64,000 nt of DNA from Lachnospiraceae bacterium 10-1 (lineage in GTDB: Bacteria > Bacillota > Clostridia > Lachnospirales > Lachnospiraceae), in contig KE159810.1 of NCBI GenBank assembly GCA_000403495.2, positions 524,599 through 588,598 of the forward strand, written 5' to 3'. Under the pieces are notes generated by a model, which saw only the letters and a program-made list of their open reading frames with translations, did not search any database and was not told the DNA's origin. The translations under genes were made by a program, and so were the position numbers. Position 1 is the first letter of the stretch, and the number at the start of each line of letters is the position of its first letter. Shown piece after piece: positions 26,100 to 35,393 of this stretch.

Positions 26100-26573
26100 T
26101 TAGCCTTCTACCAGCTTACACACATCCACCCAGCCTTCTTCTTTCGCATATTTTTCCAGCTCCGGTATGGTAAGCTCAATGGCGCTGTTACTGCTGCCAC
26201 AGGCTGGAAACACCGTATCAAACCGCTTTAAGGATTCATCCAGATAGACCTTAACTCCCCGATTTACTGCAAAAGGACAGACACCGCCGATCTGATGGCC
26301 TGTCATCTCTGATACCTGATCGGGAGAAAGCATCTTTGCTTTCGTTCCAAACTGCTTTTTATATTTGGAATTATCAATTTTTACATCTCCCGCCGCCACA
26401 ATCAGGACGGGGGATTCCTGTACCAGAAAAGAAAGCGTCTTTGCAATCCTCTCCGGTCCGCATCCAAGCGCCTGGGCTGCCAATGCTACTGTTGCGCTGG
26501 ATACCGAAAACTCTCTGATACGAGCTTCTATTCCATAGCCTTTAAAATATTCCCGTACTTTATCAATTGCCAT
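26100..26573 (-). CDS. YbaK/EbsC family aminoacyl-tRNA deacylase
   Basis: With the ATG at 26573 (AGGAG upstream) the protein has 157 residues and begins MAIDKVREYFKGYG. It has the YbaK fold features RIAKTLSFLVQESPVLIVAAGDVKID, KAKMLSPDQVSEMTGHQIGGVCPFA, and GSSNSAIELTIPEL. The Lys of the first segment and the Gly/Cys/Pro loop are typical of INS-class trans-editing enzymes, which hydrolyse mischarged tRNAs such as Cys- or Ala-tRNA(Pro). The exact tRNA specificity is not predictable. Confidence 0.88.
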   Translation of the reverse strand: MAIDKVREYFKGYGIEARIREFSVSSATVALAAQALGCGPERIAKTLSFLVQESPVLIVAAGDVKIDNSKYKKQFGTKAKMLSPDQVSEMTGHQIGGVCPFAVNRGVKVYLDESLKRFDTVFPACGSSNSAIELTIPELEKYAKEEGWVDVCKLVEG

Positions 26574-26634
26574 ATTTTCTCCTGTTCTTCGCAATACACC
26601 GCGTGTCTGATTTTCTTTTTAAAAATATTATCAC

Positions 26635-26660
26635 AAAAGCCGCTTATACAAGCGGCTTTT
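26635..26660 (-). terminator. Bidirectional terminator
   Basis: AAAAGCCGCTT (26635-26645) and AAGCGGCTTTT (26650-26660) form a perfect 11-bp stem with a 4-base loop and T-runs on both sides. It separates the lipoprotein gene from the YbaK operon. Confidence 0.85.
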
Positions 26661-26707
26661 CGTTACTCATTATGTACATTAAAAATTCATCTTATCAGTT
26701 TCCTGAT

Positions 26708-27235
26708 TTACTGAGCTGTCTCCTTAAAGGATGCACATACATTGTTGAAATACGTTACCTTTGCATCATTAAGCTTGGGAGATGCATACAGAATACTGTA
26801 ATATGCATAGTCTGTCTCGCCATATACAACACGTCCGGCACCTGTTACACCCTCGGCAGTAACTGTACAGCTATAAGTTCCTGCAATGTTCATGCCCGGA
26901 ATGGAAGGATTTGTTTCTTCCTTTAAGTCTGACATGGGGTAGGAACTTTCAATTACGCTCTTCCATGTGTCCATATCCGGAATGTTAGCGCCATACAGTT
27001 CCTTTGACATCTGCATAACAAGGATTCCCTCGGAACCATCTTCAGTAAATGCTGCCACCCAGCCTTCACTTCCAACGCCCATATCCTCAAGCTGCCATTT
27101 CTCATCCATGCTGATTGTTACAGTTCCGTCTGAAGAAGCAAACTCCTTCATTGTTACTTCTTTGCTGCCGCAGCCTGCCAGAACCAGTGCCAGCATCATA
27201 ACAAGCATCAGCATTGCTTTTGTTGATTTTTTCAT
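26708..27235 (-). CDS. Small secreted lipoprotein, unknown function
   Basis: This 175-residue protein has a signal peptide with lipobox VLAGC (Cys22) and a ~150-residue domain starting FASSDGTVTISMDEKWQLED and ending NNVCASFKE. The pattern of short beta strands resembles PsbP/DUF1795-type small domains, but I cannot assign it firmly. It is monocistronic, with a promoter at 27279-27307 and a strong terminator. Confidence 0.8.
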   Translation of the reverse strand: MKKSTKAMLMLVMMLALVLAGCGSKEVTMKEFASSDGTVTISMDEKWQLEDMGVGSEGWVAAFTEDGSEGILVMQMSKELYGANIPDMDTWKSVIESSYPMSDLKEETNPSIPGMNIAGTYSCTVTAEGVTGAGRVVYGETDYAYYSILYASPKLNDAKVTYFNNVCASFKETAQ

Positions 27236-27278
27236 ACTCTCCTTTTCCCTCCTGAAAAAATATATACTCTGATATATA

Positions 27279-27307
27279 CATATATTACTTTATCCCGTAT
27301 TTGTCAA
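27279..27307 (-). promoter_or_regulatory. Promoter of the lipoprotein gene
   Basis: On the minus strand TTGACA (27302-27307) and TATATG (27279-27284) are spaced 17 bases apart, 44 bases before the start codon. Confidence 0.65.
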
Positions 27308-27495
27308 CTAAATTTTATCTTAATTCCGGCAGTTACCAAATATGGCAGTTCCACCGGCATACTCATTCTTTCAAAAATCTTCCCTCACTTAATATATCAT
27401 GGGCAGAACCAGATGAAAACTCATTCCTGTGTCATCTCTCTGTCAGATTTTTTGTCTGATAAAAGGAGGCATTTATGATTTATAAAATATCGTAT

Positions 27496-28602
27496 TTATT
27501 CTACAGATTCCCCTGCGGAAAATCCTGCATAGGGATCACGGGGAACCTGATTGTAGCGGAGCTGAAGGAAATTCTGATAATCGCCTGAAAACATCTTATT
27601 CAAATCATTATTGTATCCTACTACCACCCAGGGCATTGCTTCAACAATATACTGTAGAATTTCCTGTCCGGTCTGTTCGTTGGGAACTGAAACCTGAAAA
27701 TTCTTTTTCTCATAATTTTTTAAGGCTATCTCATAGGTAGTTCCTGTTTTGATTCCGTTTGTCCGGTGTGTGGTGGTTCTCTGGAAAGCCCACACAATTT
27801 TTTCATTAGACAGCACATGAGGATTGGTGCCTAAAACAAAAAAGGTAAGGCGTCTGCCGATTCGTATTTCTGTTTTTTTACCAAATGTACGTGCGCCAGC
27901 ATACTCGCTTTCCAGTTCATGTTCCCCGATGCCGATTGTTTCCAGCTCTTTTTTAAAGTTTTTCAGACATCCACCACGCAATACGTAGATAAGACGCAGC
28001 ACGCCTGAAAGAAATAATACCACGCCTATTCCAAGGATAACCCATGCTGAAACAGCAGCACCCCCGGTCAACGCCCCTACATTAATATAATAAGGAAGAG
28101 TATACTCCGCAATTTCCTCATCGCTCCATCCTGCTTCCTTAAAGTAATCTTCAAAATACTCCCGCTCTTTAACAGACATCCTTCTGATAGCGCCGGTATA
28201 TTCAACAGGATCTATGTATTCTTCATAATAGGTTGCATCTGCAACCTTTTCCATTGCAGACTCCTGTGACGCAGGTACTTTCAGCCCCATATACTTGTAT
28301 TCTTCCGCGTAAGCGTCTCCGGTCCATATCACATAGTATACGTCCGTTGTCCTTGAATAATGAGTTTTTGTGTTGGTCTCATACCGCTCCATAAATGCAC
28401 CAAAATTGGTATCAATGGATGCATTCACCAGATAGCTGCTGTTGATCTCATCCGGCTCTAAACTTTCAAATACAACAGGTCCGCGTATCATTGCCACAGC
28501 ACCTGAAAATTCTATCCCAATCAATACAGCACCTATTCCGATCAGGATAATCACTAAAAATAGTGATCTTTTAATACTCTTTTTTTTCAGTTCTTCTAAC
28601 AT
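27496..28602 (-). CDS. Two-segment membrane protein, unknown function
   Basis: This 368-residue protein has a membrane segment near the N-terminus (LFLVIILIGIGAVLIGIEF), an extracellular Tyr/Glu-rich domain (residues ~40-180), a second membrane segment (VSAWVILGIGVVLFLSGVLRL), and a cytoplasmic C-terminal domain with GRRLTFFVLGTNPHVLSNEK, IVWAFQRTTTHRTNGIKTGT and EILQYIVEAMPWVVVGYNND. The cytoplasmic part recalls PH-like domains (DUF6709-type proteins), but the assignment is tentative. It ends 260 bases upstream of the lipoprotein gene and is likely monocistronic. Confidence 0.7.
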   Translation of the reverse strand: MLEELKKKSIKRSLFLVIILIGIGAVLIGIEFSGAVAMIRGPVVFESLEPDEINSSYLVNASIDTNFGAFMERYETNTKTHYSRTTDVYYVIWTGDAYAEEYKYMGLKVPASQESAMEKVADATYYEEYIDPVEYTGAIRRMSVKEREYFEDYFKEAGWSDEEIAEYTLPYYINVGALTGGAAVSAWVILGIGVVLFLSGVLRLIYVLRGGCLKNFKKELETIGIGEHELESEYAGARTFGKKTEIRIGRRLTFFVLGTNPHVLSNEKIVWAFQRTTTHRTNGIKTGTTYEIALKNYEKKNFQVSVPNEQTGQEILQYIVEAMPWVVVGYNNDLNKMFSGDYQNFLQLRYNQVPRDPYAGFSAGESVE

Positions 28603-28734
28603 GGTCTCCCTCCCATATGATTTGTATAGTAGACAGGCTGACTCTTATTTGCCCAGCCTGCCTAAATAGATTTTAACATATGGAAAGGAAAATTGCACCT
28701 GTAAGGATTTAACTTTTATTGCGGGAATCTGTCG

Positions 28735-31155
28735 TCAATCCACTTTTAGGATCAATTCCAGCACGCGCCCTGCGCATCTTTCCAGATCCTGTCTTGAAAG
28801 GGCGCCCTTTTCTATTGCTTCTTTTACTCTCTCTGGAAAGCCTGTTGCCATTTTCACATCATTGCCGGCCTTAATTTCCTTATAGTGCTCCCCTCTGGTC
28901 CACCAGTCGCTGGTAACCATCCCTTTAAAGCCCCATTCGCCCCGCAGAATATCCTCAAGAAGTTCTTTATTTTCCGACGCTCTATGTCCGTTAATCACAT
29001 TGTAAGCAGACATAATTACCCAGGGATCAGCTTCCTTAACAATCATTTCAAATCCCTTCAAATATATTTCCCGAAGGGCGCGTTCTGACACTCTGGAATC
29101 ACAATGCTTCCGGTTGGTTTCTTTATTATTGCAGGCAAAGTGTTTTACTGCTGCTGCAATATGCTCTGACTGGATGCCTCTTACCATTGCCGCCGCCATT
29201 TTTCCAGTAAGATAGGGATCTTCCGAATAGTATTCAAAATTTCTGCCGCAAAGAGGATTTCTGTGAATGTTGACCGCAGGAGTCAGCCACACTGCAATGT
29301 TATTTTCCTTTACTTCCTCTCCTCCGGCCTTTCCAACTGCTTCCACCAGCTCCTGATTCCAGGTGGATGCAAGAAGTGTTGCACAGGGCCATGCCGTGGT
29401 ATGGATTCCATATTCCGGGTTAATCCGAAGCCCTGCCGGTCCGTCTGCGGTCATAAGATTAGGCACACCATATTCTGGCAGATTCCCATAGCCAAAAGTG
29501 TTTGCCACTGAGGTATTAGGCTGTCCGCCAAGGAGACTTATCAAATCCTCGGTGGGCAACTGATCCATAAACTCTTCTATGGTCATTCTGCCCTCCGCTA
29601 CATCAATAAGCGGCCTTACGCCTTCCCCATAGGGTTTCATAAGAAGATAACGTCCTCTTGCCTTTATCTCCGGAACCAAGGCCTCCTCCGTACCGGGAAC
29701 CATCTTTTCAAGAACACATTCGTTGGGATCGTTAGCCTCTGTAAGCGGAAGTTCCTCAAAAGTTCCGTCGGAAAGCATACGTTTTTTCAAGCTGGTGGGC
29801 GCTGCTTTTCTGGTAAGCTTTCGCACCACTTCATCTGTCTCTACTGTGACTGTAAAATCAATTTTTTCGGCATCTCTTACTGAATTGCCCACATAAATTT
29901 CATAAATTCCCTTTTCCAATATGTATGCAGACTTTGCAATTTTGCCCAAATCGTCATAAGAGGCCATATCCGATTTTGCAAAGTCAAGAGTTACCACCTG
30001 CGCCTCTCCGGGAAGGAGCTTTCTTGTTTTGGCAAATGCGCTAAGCTCTCTGTAAGGCTTTTTCAGGCACCCCTGGGGAGCGCTGTAATATACCTGCACC
30101 ACTTCTTTTCCGGCCATTTTTCCGGTATTGGTAACCTGCACAAAAAGAGTAATCCTCCCCTGCTGTTCAAACGCCTTCTGCACCTTTAATTCAAATTGGG
30201 TATAGGATAGACCAAACCCAAAGGGATAGCAGACTTTCCCACCTGCTCCAGGAATAGTCTCAAAGTATCGGTATCCTACATAAATATCCTCCGTATAATC
30301 CACATATTGCAGTGATTCATGAAAGCCTTCTGTGGAAGGATAATCCTCCAGTTTTGCTGCAAAGCTGTCGGGCAGCTTCCCGGAAGGATTTTCTTTCCCT
30401 GTAAGCAGTTCCGCCATTGCCAGGCCGCCTTCCATTCCTCCCTGCCATGCTAAAAGCGCCGCCCCAATCCTGTCATCTTCTTTGATCCATGAGGTATCTA
30501 TTACTCCGCCTACATTTAATACCACAACAATTCTGTCAAATTTATTTTTTATCTGCTCTAATAGAGCTTTCTCTTCTCTGGTTAAATAAAAATCTCCGTC
30601 GGGAAATATATTTCCCGCAGTCTTTGGCATGGAAGTTTCGTCGCCCCAGGGGTTATATTCCCCATTATATTCAATGCTGGAGCGATCCCAGCCTTCTCCT
30701 GAAAAGCGGCTTAAAACAAAAATTGCTGTATCTGCACAGGCTGCCGCCCCCTCTAAAAGCTCCTTATCCAATTCCGGTTCCACAGTCATTCCCGGCGCTG
30801 AACCGTTTTCATACTGTTCTTTCACATTCTGCCGGTAAAAATCCGACAAAGGTTCATAAATACTGATTCCTCCCAAAAGCTTAAAGCCATCATACAAATT
30901 ATGTACATAGGCGCAGAATACGTCGCCGCTTCCGCCGCCGCCTTTTACATAATCAAAACTGCCCTTTCCAAAAAGAGCAATCCGGCTGCCCTCCTTAAGC
31001 GGCAAAAGGCCATTCTCATTTTTTAAAAGTACCATACCTTCACCGGCAGCTTCTTTTGAAAGTGAAATATGTTCTTTTGACGCAGTCACATACTTACCAT
31101 CCTTTAGAGGCAAATTAGGTTGATACATTACTCTGGTCCATTTTTTCATCTTCAT
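28735..31155 (-). CDS. Glycoside hydrolase family 3 beta-glucosidase, reversed domain order
   Basis: This ~806-residue cytosolic enzyme (no signal peptide) has its GH3 domains in inverted order. The C-terminal-type alpha/beta sandwich comes first (residues ~30-270: AAGEGMVLLKNENGLLPL, GKENPSGKLPDSFAAKLEDY), then a fibronectin-III-like domain (VQVTNTGKMAGKEVVQVYYS, ~320-405), and finally the TIM-barrel catalytic domain (~500-800: GVPNLMTADGPAGLR, GRNFEYYSEDPYLTGKMAAA, AAVKHFACNN). The nucleophile Asp is in MVTSDWWTRGEH. Such enzymes are known in Ruminococcus and Butyrivibrio. The start is uncertain: I use the ATG at 31155, which has only a weak ribosome site. Confidence 0.9.
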   Translation of the reverse strand: MKMKKWTRVMYQPNLPLKDGKYVTASKEHISLSKEAAGEGMVLLKNENGLLPLKEGSRIALFGKGSFDYVKGGGGSGDVFCAYVHNLYDGFKLLGGISIYEPLSDFYRQNVKEQYENGSAPGMTVEPELDKELLEGAAACADTAIFVLSRFSGEGWDRSSIEYNGEYNPWGDETSMPKTAGNIFPDGDFYLTREEKALLEQIKNKFDRIVVVLNVGGVIDTSWIKEDDRIGAALLAWQGGMEGGLAMAELLTGKENPSGKLPDSFAAKLEDYPSTEGFHESLQYVDYTEDIYVGYRYFETIPGAGGKVCYPFGFGLSYTQFELKVQKAFEQQGRITLFVQVTNTGKMAGKEVVQVYYSAPQGCLKKPYRELSAFAKTRKLLPGEAQVVTLDFAKSDMASYDDLGKIAKSAYILEKGIYEIYVGNSVRDAEKIDFTVTVETDEVVRKLTRKAAPTSLKKRMLSDGTFEELPLTEANDPNECVLEKMVPGTEEALVPEIKARGRYLLMKPYGEGVRPLIDVAEGRMTIEEFMDQLPTEDLISLLGGQPNTSVANTFGYGNLPEYGVPNLMTADGPAGLRINPEYGIHTTAWPCATLLASTWNQELVEAVGKAGGEEVKENNIAVWLTPAVNIHRNPLCGRNFEYYSEDPYLTGKMAAAMVRGIQSEHIAAAVKHFACNNKETNRKHCDSRVSERALREIYLKGFEMIVKEADPWVIMSAYNVINGHRASENKELLEDILRGEWGFKGMVTSDWWTRGEHYKEIKAGNDVKMATGFPERVKEAIEKGALSRQDLERCAGRVLELILKVD

Positions 31156-31327
31156 TTTAACCCATCTGCGCGTTGCGACGCGCATACAAATCAATAAGTT
31201 GAATACGCATTTTTATTCAACTTTCCTCCGTTACAAAGTAATTTCTCACTTTTCTTAATTGTATCCCCAATATGCTCTTAATTCTATGCCCAATCTTGGT
31301 TTATTTATAGGTCAATATTGATATTTT

Positions 31328-32013
31328 TTATAATAAACAAATATCTGAAAAGTGGCTGCTCTGAAAGCAGACCGCTCCGCAATAATCCTCAAAGCGATAT
31401 TCTTTAAAGTAGTATTTCCTGCGATCCACATTCTGGATAAGGTCAATTTGGCCATCTGTCATTATTTTAATCTCAAAAGAATTAAAGGGAAGCATAAGCC
31501 CGCTTCCCACCGCTTTTACAAAGCTTTCCTTTAACATCCATATGCGGTAAAAAGCCTCATCCCGCTTATTTTTTGTCTTTTGCCCTATAATATAATCGTA
31601 TTCTCCCTTCGTCAAAAACTCTTCCGCTAATGTCAAATCCGCTTTCTGCACCTTTTCAATATCGCCCCCACATCCACGCTGGAAAATACCGTCAGCGCCA
31701 TTTCCCCGGAATGAGACAGATTAAAATGGATATGAGGATATCTGGATAAACGGGGTTTCCCATTTTTCCCATAAGATATGGAAACTTCCCCCTCACTCAG
31801 TCCATAGGCGGACAATCCTTTATCCAGCAGAATTCCCGCCCCTAAAGACAAACGTCTATCTCTTCCAAATAAATAGGAATCTATCTTTTTACGTCTCTCA
31901 TCAGACAATCTTTTGTAACACCTGGAAAACAAATCCTTATCTTCCAGTTCCCTTACATCCATCCAATAAACACAGGCATTATATTCTTCCAGAGGAAGCT
32001 CCTGGAGTGTCAT
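31328..32013 (-). pseudogene. 4'-phosphopantetheinyl transferase (Sfp type), frameshifted
   Basis: Two overlapping frames together make one Sfp-type transferase of about 225 residues. The first (ATG at 32013) has the N-terminal half, with FGRDRRLSLGAGILLDKGLS and PHIHFNLSHSGEMALTVFSS, then VDVG, and loses frame in a run of five G/C bases near 31670. The second frame continues DIEKVQKADLTLAEEF (which carries the metal-binding D-x-E) and FYRIWMLKESFVKAVGSGL, ending at 31328. The enzyme would activate carrier domains of the adjacent synthetase. The shift makes the product inactive unless the assembly is wrong or slippage restores it. Its ATG lies inside the fused end of the MATE/ATPase remnant. 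Confidence 0.85.
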
Positions 32014-32856
32014 CCTGTATGGTAAAGCTCACATCCATATAATTCTTTTTATCAATCCGGTAACCATAGCGGACAATATTGGCGCAAATTTCTTCAAGTG
32101 CCAGCCCGATTAAATTGGCATCCTTTTCATCAATATGATTTTCCCTGCAAAAGGAGAACAAAGTATCCCGCAGTCTGATTACATCCTCCAAATGATTTTC
32201 TATGGAAAAGTCAAAGCACCTTTCCTCTTTTACCTTTGGAAGCATGTACCTGTCCCCTGAAGGAAACTTCCTGGTGCCCTGCCCCCATATCCGGAAAAGC
32301 ATTCCAAGCAAAATAGTCAATGCCTCGCTTAACGCGGCGGCAATGCATACTCCGGGCAGTCCCATCCAGAATATTCCAGCCAGAATAAAGGGTACCACCA
32401 CCACAAATCCCTGCAGCACTGTAATAAAGGTTGATAACCCCGGCTGCAAAATGGTCTGATAATAGGACATTAAAAACTTGTTATATACATAGAAGAGAAA
32501 ACTGCACGCAAAAATGCGCAGGGCCATTTTGCACATTATGAGCATTTCTCCCTCTGTAATGCCAAACAGCCCTGCAATTCCCTGTGGAAATCCAAAAAAT
32601 TAAAGCCCCAAAATGACAAGATAGCTGTAAATCAGTACTTTTTTGCAGAGCACCCGGATTCCATAATAATCCTTTCCTCCATAAAGAATTCCGGCAATGT
32701 TGGGAGCCAGCCCAATCACACCTCCCACGCACAGCTCTGCAATCAGCACCGCATTGGCGCAGACGGAATACACGCCATAGAATCATTTCCCAAAAGCACC
32801 GCAGCCTCCGCCGCGCCTCCCATTGCCAGCATCTGCAAAATTAAAAGCACCGGCAT
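31979..32856 (-). pseudogene. MATE-type transporter fused to anti-sigma-like ATPase, decayed
   Basis: The region reads as MATE-family membrane segments (PVLLILQMLAMGGAAEAAVL, VCANAVLIAELCVGGVIGLA, LIMCKMALRIFACSFLFYVY) followed by a HATPase/anti-sigma domain (LRDTLFSFCRENHIDEKDAN, LIGLALEEICANIVRYGYRI). It is broken by a frameshift near 32780, an in-frame stop near 32598, and a C-terminal truncation: after VSFTIQDD the frame runs straight into the start of the transferase gene. Its N-terminus is joined to the end of the synthetase reductase domain. A MATE carrier fused to an anti-sigma-like ATPase would have been the exporter/regulator of the natural-product locus. Only about half of the expected length remains. 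Confidence 0.7.
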
Positions 32857-35155
32857 GGGCCACTTAAAGGAAAGCCGGTAAAGGATTTTTGTGGTAAAGC
32901 TGTTATCCGCGTCAATATAAACGCCGCCTGCATCCTCATCTCCCGGCAGGTACGCAATCAGTCCCGAAATCAGCTCATTTTTGTTTTCATCTGCTCAATT
33001 ACATCCGCCATTTGAATTACATAGCTGCTGAAAGCATGAAATACATGAAAGTCTCCCTTTGCTCCGGCAAGCTTTACAATTGCCCCTGCTGTGGAATCAA
33101 TGGGTGAAAATTCCGCAGGCATATCCAGTCCGGATACAGGGAACTTGCCAAGAGCCACATACCCCCGTAGGGTGCGCATAAAGCCATTGGTAACGGAATT
33201 TATCTGAAACTCTCCGTTGCTGGAGCGGCTCATTAAGTTGCCTACTCTGATGACCTGCCCTTTCATCCCTTTTGCCACTGCTGTCAAAACTGCCTTTTCC
33301 GCCCGGAATTTGGTATCAATATATTTATTGGAAATATTCTGGCCAAAGTCCAGCTCGTTTTCGTGCAGCTTTTTTTCTTTGGGGATTTTTTCCCTGACAT
33401 TTTCTCCGGCAACACTTACGGCGGAGATTTGAATCAGCTCTCTTCCTGTTTCCCCACACAAATGAATTAAATTCAAAACCCCCTGGTAATTTACAATCTC
33501 CAGCGTATCATCTGCGGAAAAATGCTTTGCACAGGCCGCACAGTTGATTATCTTTTCAAAGTCATACTGCCCTAATTCATTCACCTTATCCGCATCTGTA
33601 ATATCACCCTCGATAACCATAATCTGGTGTTAGTATATAAATGTAGACAGAAAAAATTGAACAACCTTGCTTTCCGGCTGTAAGTCGTAATAGTTTTGAT
33701 ACCAATGGCAAAATGCCGCAAGATTTCCATGCTCCAGCATACATCCCTTTGGCACGCCGGTGGAGCCGGAAGTATAAAGAAGAATAAACAAATCCTCCGG
33801 TTTAGGCGCCCCAGGCAGCTTTTTTGCTTCAGGCAGAGCGCCAATTTCCTTTGTCAAAAGAATCTTTCCATCATAACCTTCTACCAAGGGCAAAAGGCTT
33901 TCCTCTGCAATCAAAAGCTGTGCATCTGCATCCTGAATCATAAAGGCAAGCCGCTCTTTGGGATAGCTGGGATCAAGAGGCTGATAGGCTGCTCCTGCTT
34001 TCAGCACCCCAAGAGACGCAATGGCCATATACTCGCATCGGGGAATTAATACGGATACCACCTGCTCCCTGAACAAATTCACAATGGTCTTTGTCCGGTC
34101 AAAGGGAACTTCTTTTCCATGAAAACTCTCCAGAATCTGTATATCCAGTTCCGAAGCCAGTGCAATCTGGTTCAGGCTCTGACAGGAAAGCATTCCCTTT
34201 AATGTCTGTACCAGCATTCTCTGTAAGCCTCTTGCTGTTTCCTCCTGGTACAGATCTTTACGGTAGTCCAGAGAAATTTCATAACTGCCCTTCCTCTTCA
34301 TCACCATAACGGAAATATCCGCCTGTACCTGGCCTGCCGGAAGGGGCTGCGCCGGGTAATGTTTTCCCTGTAAATACAGGCCATTCAACATTTCTCCCTG
34401 ATAAACAAACAAAATATCCGATGCAATTCCATATTCCTGTGCCAGTCCTACCGTATGCCTTCCATTATTTACCGTGCAGAACAGGCTTTTGTTTTCCCCT
34501 GTGTACTTTCCAAGAGCATAGGCAAAGGCGCCCAGAAACAGTGTATTTTCTGAAATTCCTTTCTGCTTTGCAAACTGTTCCACCAACATAACGGAAACTT
34601 CTTCTCCCAGCGCCATACGAACTGTTCCGCCTTCTGCGCTGACTGTCTTTGGCTTATAGTCCTTCAAAAGAATGTCCCCTGCTTCCGTATCCATAAGTTT
34701 ATTTTTAAAATATTCTCTGGCCTTTTGATATTTGGGAGTATCCTTTACTGTCTCCTCAAAAACAGCCATATCCAGCAGGGAAATAGCCTTTTTCACTGCC
34801 TGCAGGAATCTGTCTTTATCAATGTCTTTCGGAAGTTCACAGCACATGGGAATGTTGTACATCTTACTCGTTGGATCGTTTACACACTCTAAGTAAACCC
34901 CCATCTGGGAATCCGTAAGATTCCATTCTTTCCGTTCTGTCGAAGACTTTCGTATTTCCATGCAGCTTTCTTCTTTTTTGTTCTCTGCCTCTTCCTGCAA
35001 AAGAAGCTCAATTTTTTCCGGCGTTCTGCCCTTTAACGCCATCCCTAGCGAAAGAGGCGCACCTGAAAGATGCTCCTTGCACCTCCCATATCCACAATTG
35101 CAGTCTGATCCGGCATTTCCTGCACAGTCTTCCCAAACCCGTCTAAAAAATTCAT
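32857..35155 (-). pseudogene. Nonribosomal peptide synthetase remnant (A-T-C-A-R), collapsed by deletions
   Basis: The original start is the ATG at 35155 (GAGGAGG upstream), which gives MNFLDGFGKTVQEMPDQTAI, the N-terminus of an adenylation domain, and hits a stop after ~38 codons. From 35201 leftward another frame of 523 codons covers a carrier-domain tail (TPEKIELLLQEE), a condensation domain (LTDSQMGVYLECVNDP) without its HHxxxDG segment, and an adenylation domain with LLYTSGSTGVPKGCMLEHGN but lacking its early core. A TAA at 33630 and then, in the same frame, a thioester-reductase domain (VIEGDITDADKVNELGQYDF, VIRVGNLMSRSSNGEF) follow. The reductase loses frame near 32985 and ends in the MATE remnant. 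A functional two-module synthetase would be several times longer. Confidence 0.8.
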
Positions 35156-35393
35156 ACCCCAATCCTCCTCTGTCACTTGTTCTGTCATTGTGTCCTGTCA
35201 TTAGTCATGACTGATATTCATAATATTGATATGATACAAATGATATAGAAGAATAAAAAGAAAATCTGATTGGTATGATTTGATATGGAAATGGGACAAT
35301 TTGTGAAAATGCCATTACTCGTGTTTTCAACAAGTAATGGCATCATTAACATCCAATATTTTTTTCCATGCATTTTCAATCTGACAGACTTTC
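35156..35393. other. Intergenic region upstream of synthetase remnant
   Basis: Apart from the out-of-frame 5' end of the synthetase frame, no gene is seen. A stem-loop with arms ATGCCATTACT and AGTAATGGCAT (35309-35343) lies 50 bases after the stop of the MurA-like gene and is followed by TTTTCAC on the minus strand; it is a plausible terminator of that operon. Confidence 0.6.

Noticed and set aside
32481-32786. 101-codon minus-strand reading frame rich in Cys and Arg
   Set aside because: It is out of frame with the MATE-type membrane segments visible in the neighbouring frame of the same decayed gene.
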